A stretch of 64,000 nt of DNA from Sporosarcina sp. P32b (lineage in GTDB: Bacteria > Bacillota > Bacilli > Bacillales_A > Planococcaceae), in NCBI RefSeq assembly GCF_002743335.1, contig NZ_PDZB01000004.1, positions 1 through 64,000 of the forward strand, written 5' to 3'. Under the pieces are notes generated by a model that saw only the letters and a list, made by a program, of their open reading frames with translations, had not been told where the DNA came from and searched no databases. Of the stretch, positions 34,353-43,131 are shown in pieces. Position 1 is the first letter of the stretch. Every line of letters begins with the position of its first letter. The position numbers and the translations under genes were made by a program.

Positions 34353-35510
34353 TCACGGTTTCTTCACCGGCACGTAGCCGACCTTCTCTACTAACTCCTG
34401 TCCTTGTGGTGAAACTATCCATTCAATGAATTTTTCCACATTCGGATTATCTGTCCCTGCTGTAATGACATAAAACTCAGATGCAATTGGATATTCATCA
34501 CTTCGTATGGTTTCTTTTGTCGGCTCTACTCCATCGATTGCAAGCAATTTAATCTCATCATTCCCTACCATTTCCGTTGAGTAATAGCGAAATGTATAGC
34601 CGATGGCATTTTTATAATTTCGATAATTTGAGACCTCTGATAGTATACCCCCCATTCCTTCGGCCACATTTTCTTTTGGAGCATCCATAATCGGAATATC
34701 CCCCATCAGTCGTTCCAAGCCTGTTTGACTACCACTGTCTGCCGGTCGTTGGAATGCACGGATTGGCTCGCTTTTCCCTCCGACTTCTTCCCAATTCGTG
34801 ATTTTGCCCGCATAGATATCTTGAATTTGTTTTAATTCTAAATGATCAACAGGATTCTTTTGATTGACGAAAAAGACAAATGCTTCTCGACCAATTGGTG
34901 TTAATTTCAACTCAAGACCTAGTTTCTTCGCCACTTTCATTTGGGCGTCTGAAGGTCCTGCCGCCAAAATCATATCTACCCTACCAGCGAATAGATTTTC
35001 ATAGGCTACAGGGGTTGTATTAACCATTACCTCACTATCATACGGGTTATATTCTTTTCTAGGATAAACTGCTTGAACAAACGCTGCATACAATGGATAT
35101 AACGCGGTAGCTCCGTCTATTCTCGGTAAATCATCCTTCAGCTCGAGTGTAGCCGCTTCATCGAGGACGGCAAGCTTTGATTCCTGTCCAATGGTAAACG
35201 GTTCATAATAACGCACCTCTACTTCGGCATTCACTGTTGAAATACTCTCCTTATAAATGTGCATCATCGGCCAAACAGCTGATCCCAGTAGAATTACTCC
35301 AGCTACAATACCGAACAATCGCTTTCGTTGCTTCGTGTTAAAGAAATGAAAGATCATCATGACAACCCACACATATAAAATGATCACCGCGCTTAGCGCT
35401 AACGGAATATAGTGGATCAATCCCATTAACAATAAATACAGCAACCCTATTCCTGTGAAAAATAATAACGCGATGAATAACAGTACCGCAAATGCTATAG
35501 GTGCAACCAT
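34353..35510 (-). CDS. Membrane-anchored PstS-like substrate-binding protein
   Basis: A 385-residue protein. The first 85 residues hold three hydrophobic segments rather than a signal peptide. The rest is a type II periplasmic-binding fold like phosphate-binding PstS: DGATALYPLYAAFVQA near residue 130, ITNWEEVGG near 235, RPADSGSQTGLE near 252 and IGYTFRYY near 305. No ABC permease or ATPase is nearby, so transport is doubtful and a sensing role is possible. The start at 35510 follows GGAGGGACG. It follows the HTH regulator gene by 14 bases. Confidence 0.8.
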   Translation of the reverse strand: MVAPIAFAVLLFIALLFFTGIGLLYLLLMGLIHYIPLALSAVIILYVWVVMMIFHFFNTKQRKRLFGIVAGVILLGSAVWPMMHIYKESISTVNAEVEVRYYEPFTIGQESKLAVLDEAATLELKDDLPRIDGATALYPLYAAFVQAVYPRKEYNPYDSEVMVNTTPVAYENLFAGRVDMILAAGPSDAQMKVAKKLGLELKLTPIGREAFVFFVNQKNPVDHLELKQIQDIYAGKITNWEEVGGKSEPIRAFQRPADSGSQTGLERLMGDIPIMDAPKENVAEGMGGILSEVSNYRNYKNAIGYTFRYYSTEMVGNDEIKLLAIDGVEPTKETIRSDEYPIASEFYVITAGTDNPNVEKFIEWIVSPQGQELVEKVGYVPVKKP

Positions 35511-35524
35511 ATGCGTCCCTCCTC

Positions 35525-35977
35525 TTATTTTCCTCCCAATTCCCCCAGTCGGTGCCATGCCTCGTCTTCATCGAACGAACTATACCAGCGATAATGCTCT
35601 TCATCTAAAATACGAAAGTGTTGACTGATCAAGTTTTGCTGTAAACGGAAACGACCTTTTGTTTCCAATTCACGCCACCATACTTTACCGCCCATCGATT
35701 GGTCCATTCGGCGGTCAATGCCGTTATGCGCAATGGTCTCCAGTACTTCTAGCGGATCCCCACCAACTGTAGCTTGTAAAACTTCACTTTCACGAAATAA
35801 AGCACAGACTGCTATAACAGCTGTCCAACTAGCCAACGCTCTCGCTTTTTCAATTTGAATCAACGTCTTTTTGGAAAGCCCCAGTACATCCGCCATTTTT
35901 TGTTGAGAGTATTCTTTCTCCAATCGGATCACCCGCAACTTTAATGAAATCAATTCTATTAATTGTTGTTGATTCAC
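35525..35977 (-). CDS. XRE-type helix-turn-helix regulator
   Basis: A 150-residue protein with an N-terminal HTH (about residues 10-65; EYSQQKMADVLGLSKKTLIQIEK) and a C-terminal region of unknown fold rich in Trp and Arg. The GTG start has GGGGTGATC ahead. It is divergent from the NSS transporter gene, with a perfect 16-bp palindrome 34-49 bases upstream that is a plausible operator. It is co-directional with the PstS-like gene and probably controls it. Confidence 0.8.
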   Translation of the reverse strand: MNQQQLIELISLKLRVIRLEKEYSQQKMADVLGLSKKTLIQIEKARALASWTAVIAVCALFRESEVLQATVGGDPLEVLETIAHNGIDRRMDQSMGGKVWWRELETKGRFRLQQNLISQHFRILDEEHYRWYSSFDEDEAWHRLGELGGK

Positions 35978-36010
35978 CTGATCACCCCGTAGTTACAATT
36001 TATATCCGAT

Positions 36011-36026
36011 GGTGTAATATTACACC
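36011..36026. promoter_or_regulatory. Perfect 16-bp palindrome, candidate operator
   Basis: GGTGTAATATTACACC is a perfect dyad between the divergent regulator and NSS transporter genes, followed by a further half-like TGTGTAATTG. Position and symmetry suit autoregulation by the adjacent HTH protein, possibly also affecting the transporter. Confidence 0.6.
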
Positions 36027-36150
36027 TGTGTAATTGTATAAGCAAATGAATTTTTTAAATTCCCAGTTAATATTGCAACTATCGATTCTTTCTTAAAATT
36101 ATGATAAGATTTATTGACTTTGTAATTTAGTAAAAGAAACGAGGACTCTT

Positions 36151-37473
36151 ATGAAACAGCGTGAACAATGGACATCCAAGATTGGTTTTATTTTAGCAGC
36201 TGCTGGTAGTGCCATCGGTTTAGGAGCAATCTGGAAGTTTCCTTATATGGCCGGAACGAACGGCGGCAGCGTGTTTGTGCTGTTATTTATCATTTGTACA
36301 TTATTAATCGGTCTACCGATTTTATTGGCTGAGTTTGTCATCGGACGAAGAGGACAGGCAGACGCGGTCACTTCATTAAAGAAATTATCAACCAGACGCA
36401 GTTGGGGATGGGTTGGATGGATGGGACTTGCCTCTTCTTTCATCATCTTATCTTTTTATAGCGTCGTCGGCGGATGGATTTTATCTTATTTAGCGCGTGC
36501 CTTTACGTTTACGCTAGGCGGGCTCGATTATAGTGAACTATTTAATACGACAATCGCGAATCCATGGGAAGTATTATTGGCCCAAGCATTATTTATGGCG
36601 TTGACGATCTTCATCGTTCAAAGCGGTATTCGTGGAGGGATTGAACGAGCTAGCCGCTGGATCATGCCTTTATTATTCTTGTCATTCATTGTATTGGCAA
36701 TTCGTTCGCTGACACTAGACGGCGCGATGGAAGGTGTGCGTTTCCTATTCGTACCGGATTGGAGTTATCTTAACGGAACCACATTCCTTGTTGCATTAGG
36801 TCAGGCATTCTTCTCACTGAGTGTCGGTGTGACTGCGATGATGACTTATGCTTCCTACCTATCGAAAGAGGAGAAGCTTGGACAGTCCGCGTTTAATGTA
36901 TCCATCCTAAACATCGGGATTTCAATTCTAGCAGGACTTGTCATTTTCCCAGCTGTTTTCGCATTAGGACATTCACCGGAAGCGGGCCCTGGACTGATTT
37001 TCGTCATTCTGCCGGCTATTTTCAATGAAATCCCATTTGGCAGTGTGTTTTTAATTATTTTCTTCCTCTTAATGCTGTTTGCCACACTGACTTCTGCTAT
37101 TGCGATGCTTGAAATTGTAGTTTCTACAGGCATCCGTAAAAAGCATGATAGAAGAAAACGTGCTTCATGGGTGTTTGGCGGACTGATCTTTTTAGTCGGA
37201 ATTCCAAGTGCACTATCATTTGGTTTGCTGTCCGATGTGAGTATTTTCGGCAATTCCATTTTCGATTTTGCCGATTTGCTGACGAGTAGAATTGCGATGC
37301 CGCTCGGGGCATTGGCCGTGTCTTTATTTGCTGGCTTCGTGCTGACAAAAGAGGATACAGCAGAAGAGTTAGGGATGAGCCCCACTCTTCACACATTATG
37401 GAAAGTAATTGTACGTTATTTCGCACCTATTGCGATCGTCGTCATTTTCTTTACTTGGGTTTTAGGTATGTAA
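36151..37473 (+). CDS. Sodium-dependent transporter, NSS (SNF) family
   Basis: A 440-residue protein with about eleven to twelve hydrophobic segments. The hallmark TM1 segment GSAIGLGAIWKFPYMAGTNGG near residue 18 carries the unwound sodium/substrate site. Bacterial members import amino acids with sodium. ACGAGGA lies ahead of the ATG. Monocistronic, with a strong terminator at its stop codon. The substrate cannot be told from sequence. Confidence 0.92.
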   Translation: MKQREQWTSKIGFILAAAGSAIGLGAIWKFPYMAGTNGGSVFVLLFIICTLLIGLPILLAEFVIGRRGQADAVTSLKKLSTRRSWGWVGWMGLASSFIILSFYSVVGGWILSYLARAFTFTLGGLDYSELFNTTIANPWEVLLAQALFMALTIFIVQSGIRGGIERASRWIMPLLFLSFIVLAIRSLTLDGAMEGVRFLFVPDWSYLNGTTFLVALGQAFFSLSVGVTAMMTYASYLSKEEKLGQSAFNVSILNIGISILAGLVIFPAVFALGHSPEAGPGLIFVILPAIFNEIPFGSVFLIIFFLLMLFATLTSAIAMLEIVVSTGIRKKHDRRKRASWVFGGLIFLVGIPSALSFGLLSDVSIFGNSIFDFADLLTSRIAMPLGALAVSLFAGFVLTKEDTAEELGMSPTLHTLWKVIVRYFAPIAIVVIFFTWVLGM

Positions 37474-37509
37474 AAAGCACGCTGGAGAACTTTACTCCGG
37501 CGTGCTTTT
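37473..37509 (+). terminator. Terminator after the NSS transporter
   Basis: AAAAGCACGC.GGAG and CTCC.GCGTGCTTTT form a stem with a short loop and a T run at the transporter stop codon. Confidence 0.9.
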
Positions 37510-37668
37510 GCTTTATATAATCTAATCAGTGCTAGTCGACGTTACAATCGCGGATTTTCATGAGAAATAGCAGTGAACCTTTGGAAGTCGTCTTGCATTT
37601 ACGAGAATAAATGTAGTTTTCTTTAAAGAAGGCGCTCATTCTGCCACGATATCCGATCAATAAACCCT

Positions 37669-37772
37669 CATAAGCGCTCTATCTATTCATTTAATCGCTC
37701 TATGAACCTCGGTAATTGCTCTATCCTGTCACTTAAGCGCTCTATCCCCTTTAGCAACCGCTCTATCTATCT
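37669..37772. repeat. Second array of AGCGCT-type repeats
   Basis: Five units of the form TAAGCGCTCTATC / TAATCGCTCTATG / TAATTGCTCTATC / TTAAGCGCTCTATC / CAACCGCTCTATC recur every 20-24 bases. They belong to the same family as the array at 3737-3877, there read on the minus strand. The gap 37510-37834 otherwise holds no gene I can support. Confidence 0.75.
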
Positions 37773-37834
37773 CCAGAACGCGTCCGCCTAGAACGCAGTG
37801 TAAAGACTTTCTCACCTTCAGCCTTTCTTTTCCA

Positions 37835-38314
37835 CTAGATATGCTTCATAAGCGCTTCCACTACATGCGTCAATCCCGCCAAGTCGTCTGCCGTAAAGCG
37901 ATCTAGTTCAGGACTGTCGATGTCGAGTACGCCAAAGACTTCTCCATCTTTAATCAGGGGTACAACCACTTCGGAACGGGATGCCGCGTCGCATGCTATA
38001 TGCCCCGGGAACGCGTTGACGTCCGGTACGACCAAGCCTTCTTTTGTCTTCGCAACTGTTCCACAAACACCTCTACCGAGTGGAATACGAATACATGCCG
38101 GTAATCCTTGGAACGGGCCGAGCACGAGCTCATCGCCATCCATCAAGTAAAAACCTACCCAATTGATGCGATCGAAGAATTGATTAAGTAATGCGGATGC
38201 GTTGCTTAAGTTTGCGTATACATTTGGCTCTCCTGATAAGAGTGCATCCACCTGTATTGCTAGTTGCGCGTACTTCTCTTGTAGATTATTCGAGTAATCA
38301 ATAGGTGTGTACAT
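37835..38314 (-). CDS. msrC: Free methionine-(R)-sulfoxide reductase (GAF, fRMsr)
   Basis: A 159-residue single GAF-domain protein. The catalytic cysteines lie in PACIRIPLGRGVCGT (two Cys near residues 84 and 94) and HIACDAASRSE (one near 118), the pattern of fRMsr (YtsP/YebR) enzymes. It reduces free methionine R-sulfoxide in the cytosol. The start at 38314 follows AGCAGGG; the frame upstream lacks a site. Confidence 0.9.
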   Translation of the reverse strand: MYTPIDYSNNLQEKYAQLAIQVDALLSGEPNVYANLSNASALLNQFFDRINWVGFYLMDGDELVLGPFQGLPACIRIPLGRGVCGTVAKTKEGLVVPDVNAFPGHIACDAASRSEVVVPLIKDGEVFGVLDIDSPELDRFTADDLAGLTHVVEALMKHI

Positions 38315-38408
38315 ACTAATTCCCTGCTTTCTGTGTATAGATCTAACTGTAATCATACACAGAATAGCAGACTTGGAAAAGTAATCGAACTTCATTCGTT
38401 GTTTCAAG

Positions 38409-38651
38409 TCAATCCAATTTCACTCTCAGTACCTCTCCGGTCACTGCATCTATCTTAACTTCATACTTATGCCCTTCTGCTGTGCGGATATCTACTTCAA
38501 ATACCAACATACCGTCATCGAATTCCAATTCTGATTTCACCACTTCACCCGGTACTCTTTGTCGGGCAATTTCGTTTGCCTGTTCCATTGTAATCCTACG
38601 ATACTGCGGATGTTGCCAGTGATTCATCCAATACTCACTTTGCTGATTCAA
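38409..38651 (-). CDS. Small PepSY-domain protein
   Basis: An 80-residue protein. From about residue 20 it matches the PepSY pattern: ITMEQANEIARQRVPGEVVKSELE, then FEVDIRTAEGHKYEVKIDAVTGEVL. PepSY domains are often peptidase-inhibitory or surface modules, but there is no signal peptide here. TTG start with GGAGG about nine bases upstream. Confidence 0.75.
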   Translation of the reverse strand: MNQQSEYWMNHWQHPQYRRITMEQANEIARQRVPGEVVKSELEFDDGMLVFEVDIRTAEGHKYEVKIDAVTGEVLRVKLD

Positions 38652-38740
38652 TGAACGATCCCTCCAATTTCATTCTACGTTGTTACTCTATGCGAAAGAA
38701 TGAAAAAGTGCCCCACAGCTGAGTTTGTCGTTTACGAAAG

Positions 38741-38776
38741 AAAAACGGATTATTTCCGAGGAAATAATCCGTTTTT
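38741..38776 (-). terminator. Terminator between the PepSY and MFS genes
   Basis: AAAAACGGATTATTTCC and GGAAATAATCCGTTTTT form a long perfect stem with a three-base loop, suitable for either strand, directly after the MFS stop codon. Confidence 0.9.
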
Positions 38777-38777
38777 G

Positions 38778-40070
38778 TCAGGCCGCCTGCGATGAAATAT
38801 TCTTTTGTTTATAACGCATCCAAATAATGAGCGGAATAAGTAGTAAGGAAATATAGGTTCCAAGGAAGCTTAACATGGAAAAACCTAAGTACGCCATGAC
38901 AATTCCTGAAGCAAGTCCACCTACTGTTCCTGCTAGCGCGACAAATACGTCGATGCTTCCTTGGATCTTCGCACGAGTCAACACATCAGTAGAATCGATA
39001 ATAATAGCCGTTCCACTGATTAATCCAAAGTTCCAACCAATCCCTAGCAATATGAGCGATACGGACATCCAGAATATCGATTCCCCTGCTACGTAAGCTG
39101 CGAGAACACCTGCCAACGCAAGTGTCACACCCGAAGCAATTACCATAATTGGCCGTCCAATCCGATCTACTAATACACCAGTAAAAATGGAAGGTAAATA
39201 CATACCTGCGATGTGTAAGCCGATAACCAAACCAATACCTGATATTGAAGCACCGTGATGTTGCATATGGACAGGGGTCATCGTCATAATAGCGACCATG
39301 ACACCATGTGACAGTACGAGTACGATGCCCCCTACCCAAATCCCCATCCTATTTGCCGTTTGTTGATGGGCAACATGCCCTTCGTTGGATTCTACACGTT
39401 CTTTTTGTTCAGCCAGTTCAATCTCACGTGCAACGAGTAAAGGATCTGGTCGTAAAAACAGCAAGAATGTCAGCCCGGACAATACGTAGGCGAAACCTGC
39501 CAGTAAAAACACACCAGTCAATGAAGGTATACCGATGAAATCTGCCACATAACCCATCGGTAAAACCAGATTGGGTCCCGCTACCGCACCCACTGTGGTT
39601 GAAACAAGGGCAACACTGACCGCAGTAGCCCGTTGCTTTTCATTGGCGAGATCTGTTCCAGCATAGCGAGCTTGTAAATTCGAGGATGTGCCTGCACCAT
39701 AGATAAACAGAAAGGTGAATAACACAGCAAGACTTCCGGTCATCACTGCAAAGATTACACCGAATGCACCGATACCACCTGTAATAAATCCTGCACCGAG
39801 ACCGAGACGACGACCGTAACGCTGAGACAACCTACCCACGAGATAGGCAGAGAATGCGGAACCAAAAGTAGACAGCGCAATCGGCATGCCCGCCAGGCTT
39901 TCATTGCCCGTCATGTCTTGAATTAATAGCGCCCCTACTGTGATTCCTGCTGCAAGTCCGGCACCACTAAATATTTGGGAAATGATCACGACAAGTAAGG
40001 AGCGCTTATACAATTGCTTCTGCGCTTCTTTGGATTTAGTGTAGTACGAATAATCTTGCCCTCTCGACAT
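38778..40070 (-). CDS. Major facilitator superfamily transporter
   Basis: A 430-residue protein with twelve hydrophobic segments and the MFS loop motif GRLSQRYGRRLGLG near residue 77, repeated as GVLVDRIGRP near 285. A charged cytoplasmic loop (about 215-245) divides the halves. Probably a drug or metabolite exporter; the substrate is not evident. AAAAGGTGGG precedes the ATG. Monocistronic. Confidence 0.88.
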   Translation of the reverse strand: MSRGQDYSYYTKSKEAQKQLYKRSLLVVIISQIFSGAGLAAGITVGALLIQDMTGNESLAGMPIALSTFGSAFSAYLVGRLSQRYGRRLGLGAGFITGGIGAFGVIFAVMTGSLAVLFTFLFIYGAGTSSNLQARYAGTDLANEKQRATAVSVALVSTTVGAVAGPNLVLPMGYVADFIGIPSLTGVFLLAGFAYVLSGLTFLLFLRPDPLLVAREIELAEQKERVESNEGHVAHQQTANRMGIWVGGIVLVLSHGVMVAIMTMTPVHMQHHGASISGIGLVIGLHIAGMYLPSIFTGVLVDRIGRPIMVIASGVTLALAGVLAAYVAGESIFWMSVSLILLGIGWNFGLISGTAIIIDSTDVLTRAKIQGSIDVFVALAGTVGGLASGIVMAYLGFSMLSFLGTYISLLLIPLIIWMRYKQKNISSQAA

Positions 40071-40194
40071 GGAATTCCCACCTTTTCTCTTACTATGTAA
40101 TGGATCTATAAATTTATTAATTTTTTACGCTTTATTCATCTTATCATACAGTAGCAACTAGAAAGAGAAGTCCTTTCCATACACAAAAACTAGC

Positions 40195-40219
40195 AAGCCT
40201 AATTTTACTAGGCCTGCTT
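40195..40219 (-). terminator. Terminator after the YugN-like gene
   Basis: AAGCAGGCCTA and TTAGGCTTGCT pair on the minus strand and are followed by AGTTTTTG, 22 bases after the stop codon. Confidence 0.75.
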
Positions 40220-40240
40220 GTTCTTCTTATAACGCGATTT

Positions 40241-40669
40241 TTATACTAGCGGTGCGATGAAAATAGGATGATCAGAAAACTTTGCTATTCTCGCTTCCCC
40301 TTCATGTACCCACTTTTCGTCGTATTCAATAGGTCCGTCTTTGTCTTCAGGCGTTTGGAACTGGTCGAGGCCGACAGCTGCTAATACGGGGCTGTCATCG
40401 TCATCCAATCCAATATTGACTACATGGTTGATGATAAATGGTACGTCAAACTCGATCATAGCACTATCTTCGTCGAGTTCACCGTCCACTACGTGAAAAG
40501 GTATTCGTAAGTAAATCGTATCACTACCATCCTGATTCAAGATAGTATCGAAATTTCCGCGGTCGAAGTCCCAATTCCCCCCCATTTGGATATCATGTTC
40601 TATGAGTATGTTCCGCGCATCTCCAAATAATGATTTTTTGCCCGGTAGATTAGTTTTCAGTTCGATCAT
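40241..40669 (-). CDS. YugN-like family protein
   Basis: A 142-residue acidic cytosolic protein. The N-terminus MIELKTNLPGKKSLFG, then IQMGGNWDFDRGNFD near residue 29 and IPFHVVDGELD near 56, match the YugN-like family of bacilli, function unknown. AAAGAGGAAATG lies ahead of the ATG. Monocistronic with a terminator. Confidence 0.8.
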   Translation of the reverse strand: MIELKTNLPGKKSLFGDARNILIEHDIQMGGNWDFDRGNFDTILNQDGSDTIYLRIPFHVVDGELDEDSAMIEFDVPFIINHVVNIGLDDDDSPVLAAVGLDQFQTPEDKDGPIEYDEKWVHEGEARIAKFSDHPIFIAPLV

Positions 40670-40851
40670 GGCATTTCCTCTTTTCTATGTCAGTTTTTCT
40701 TGTTGAATGTCTGGTTGATTAATAGTCTTAAGAATACCCTCGTTAGTTGTTTTACAAACTCTTCTAGTGGACTAAATTGAATAATCATAACCAGAAGTGA
40801 GAATATTTTTGATCGACGCTGGCGGACTACATTCGACTTATTTATGTTCAC

Positions 40852-40879
40852 AAAAAAAGACTACCCAATAGGATAGTCT
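40852..40879 (-). terminator. Terminator after selU
   Basis: AGACTA and TAGTCT pair around a short loop on the minus strand, followed by TTTTTTTG, just after the selU stop codon. Confidence 0.8.
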
Positions 40880-40887
40880 AACTTCGC

Positions 40888-41922
40888 TTATTTCATTAGC
40901 TCTTTATACCGTTTCAAACATTCTTCATACGCTTCTTGTACAGTTTCAGCCTCGATGACGTCTTGGCTAATTGTAGCGAAGCGGGCTACTGAGTGTTCGT
41001 ACTGCGGATCGTAGTAGTGAGTCAATAACTGTTCTACAGCTTCTGCGAAACGTCCATTTTCTAGGTCTTCCTGGATTTGTGCTGCAATGGGTTGGTGAAT
41101 GCGTTTGCGAATTCTTGAGAATGCTTCCAGAAACAGTTCTGGTTGTTTTTCCGGTTCGTACTCGGAAAGAATTTCTTCGACCCGCACTTTGATCGGTAGT
41201 CTAACAATCCACTGCGGACTCTGTCCTTTTTTCTCAAACAGTAGTTCCGGCATATGTACTTGCCCTATGCGTTTGCTTTCGCCTTCTATGAAGATATATG
41301 GTTCGTTTTCATACTTTTCCAGTTTATCCGCAATTAGCAATTCGAATTTCTTCTGGTTGTTCGGCTGTACACCGATTTGTCCGAATATGGAACCTCGATG
41401 TCCTGCCATACCTTCTAGATCGATGACCGGACAGCCGTCTTCCATCAGCTTGTGAAGAATCTTCGTCTTGCCGCTTCCTGTATAGCCGTTTAGTACAAGA
41501 AATTTAGGTTTAATTGGCTCTTGCAGTTTCGCAATAACCCACTGGCGATATGTATGAATACCGCCACTGATTCGGCTTGAGCGAATTCCCATCAATTCCA
41601 GTACAGTCATTGCTGTTTTGCTTCGCATACCGCCACGCCAGCAAAACACAGTAACTTGGGTGTCAATTTTTCTGAATTCTGCTATGAAATCGGGTAGTTT
41701 TTTAGAGAAAATGGCTAGACCATGATCCATAGCGGCTTGTTTTCCTACTTGCTTATAAAGCGTACCTACTTCCGCGCGTTCTTCATTCGTGAAAATCGGA
41801 ATGTTAATACTGCCCGGAATAGTTGCTTCTTCAAACTCTTTCGGAGAGCGTACATCGACTAATGTATGTGAATGGTTTTTCTGTAATTCGAGTGCGTCCG
41901 TCAATGTAATATCTCGTACCAT
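40888..41922 (-). CDS. selU: tRNA 2-selenouridine synthase
   Basis: A 344-residue protein (MnmH/SelU). The N-terminal rhodanese domain has its catalytic Cys in VFCWRGGMRSK near residue 92. A P-loop domain follows with GYTGSGKT near 145. It converts 2-thiouridine in tRNA wobble positions to 2-selenouridine using selenophosphate. The ATG at 41922 is preferred since AAGGAG abuts the earlier ATG. It lies 21 bases downstream of selD, its selenophosphate source. Confidence 0.93.
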   Translation of the reverse strand: MVRDITLTDALELQKNHSHTLVDVRSPKEFEEATIPGSINIPIFTNEERAEVGTLYKQVGKQAAMDHGLAIFSKKLPDFIAEFRKIDTQVTVFCWRGGMRSKTAMTVLELMGIRSSRISGGIHTYRQWVIAKLQEPIKPKFLVLNGYTGSGKTKILHKLMEDGCPVIDLEGMAGHRGSIFGQIGVQPNNQKKFELLIADKLEKYENEPYIFIEGESKRIGQVHMPELLFEKKGQSPQWIVRLPIKVRVEEILSEYEPEKQPELFLEAFSRIRKRIHQPIAAQIQEDLENGRFAEAVEQLLTHYYDPQYEHSVARFATISQDVIEAETVQEAYEECLKRYKELMK

Positions 41923-41943
41923 GTTATTTTCCATCTCCTTGAT

Positions 41944-42990
41944 TTACTGCACGATAATTCGACCGGTATGTTCGTCGGTTACTTCTCCAATAATATGCGC
42001 ATCGACTCCAGCTTCACGTAACTGTGCATGCAAACGATCTGCTTCATCTCCAGCAACTGCTACTAGCAATCCACCAGAAGTAACTGCGTCACATAAAATC
42101 CATCTGCCGATTTGATCCAATGATTCTGGATATTCGACCATATCTTCTATATGTGCAAAATTGTTTTTCGTACCGCCTGGAACCGAACCAGCTTCTGCTA
42201 GTTCTCTTGTACGTGGTAATACAGGAACTTTCTCATTATCAATTCGCAAGCATACGCCACTACCTGTTGCCATTTCAGAAGCATGTCCAAGTAAACCGAA
42301 GCCCGTTACGTCTGTTGATGCATGAATGCTGTAATCATCCATCACTTCAGCCGCTGTTTTATTGAGTGTTGTCATCACCTTTGTCACATGAATTTCTTCT
42401 TCTTCAGACAATAATCCATTTTTCAGTGAAGTGGTCATGATACCTACACCAATCGGTTTTGTCAGAATCAAGCGATCGCCTGGTTTCGCACCTGCATTTG
42501 TACGAATCTTGTCAGGATGTACCGTTCCAGTTACTTGCATACCGAACTTTGGTTCCTGATCATCAATGGAGTGGCCACCGACAAGAACTGCACCCGCTTC
42601 TTTCAATTTATCAGCAGCCCCGCGCAAGATCTCTGTCAAGATACTGCGGTCAAGTGTATGGATCGGGAATGCGACGATGTTCAACGCTGTAATTGGTTTA
42701 CCGCCCATTGCATAGACATCACTGATCGCATTCGCCGCTGCCACTTGTCCAAAATCATACGGATCATTGACAATGGGTGTGAAGAAATCTAGTGTCTGCA
42801 CGATAGCAGTCGTATCATTTATCTTATATACACCTGCGTCGTCGCCTGTATCCAATCCGACAAGTAAATTAGGATCCGCGAGACCAGGAGGCAATGTTCG
42901 TAGAACTTCAGCTAAATCAGCCGGCCCTATTTTACAACCGCATCCTCCTTTTGAAGATAATGAAGTAAGTTTTACAGAAGAATTTCGCAT
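41944..42990 (-). CDS. selD: Selenophosphate synthetase
   Basis: A 348-residue SelD. The N-terminal glycine-rich segment GGCGCKIG (near residue 15) holds catalytic cysteines, so this is the Cys form, not a selenocysteine form. Further motifs are GLDTGDDAGVY near 47 and GGHSIDDQEPKFG near 160. It makes selenophosphate from selenide and ATP. The ATG at 42990 is chosen over an upstream TTG that overlaps the AAAGG site. Confidence 0.95.
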   Translation of the reverse strand: MRNSSVKLTSLSSKGGCGCKIGPADLAEVLRTLPPGLADPNLLVGLDTGDDAGVYKINDTTAIVQTLDFFTPIVNDPYDFGQVAAANAISDVYAMGGKPITALNIVAFPIHTLDRSILTEILRGAADKLKEAGAVLVGGHSIDDQEPKFGMQVTGTVHPDKIRTNAGAKPGDRLILTKPIGVGIMTTSLKNGLLSEEEEIHVTKVMTTLNKTAAEVMDDYSIHASTDVTGFGLLGHASEMATGSGVCLRIDNEKVPVLPRTRELAEAGSVPGGTKNNFAHIEDMVEYPESLDQIGRWILCDAVTSGGLLVAVAGDEADRLHAQLREAGVDAHIIGEVTDEHTGRIIVQ

Positions 42991-43084
42991 TACAGATATC
43001 AACCTTTCAATTTGTAGTCCCTCAATTTTACCATAGAGTTTGCATTCTAGATCTGTTGGGCACTTGAGATTCTTATGGTTAATG

Positions 43085-43114
43085 AAAAAAAGACTACGCT
43101 TTAAGGCGTAGTCT
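43085..43114 (-). terminator. Terminator after the acetyltransferase gene
   Basis: AGACTACGCC and GCGTAGTCT form a short-loop hairpin on the minus strand followed by TTTTTTTC. Confidence 0.85.
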
Positions 43115-43131
43115 TAGCTGTTATAAATGTA

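Noticed and set aside
36855..37385. 176-codon minus-strand frame opposite the NSS transporter
   Set aside because: Shadow frame of the transporter; no ribosome binding site or recognisable protein features.
41944..42990. Selenocysteine codon in selD
   Set aside because: The active-site region reads Gly-Gly-Cys-Gly-Cys-Lys with ordinary Cys codons, and no in-frame TGA is present.
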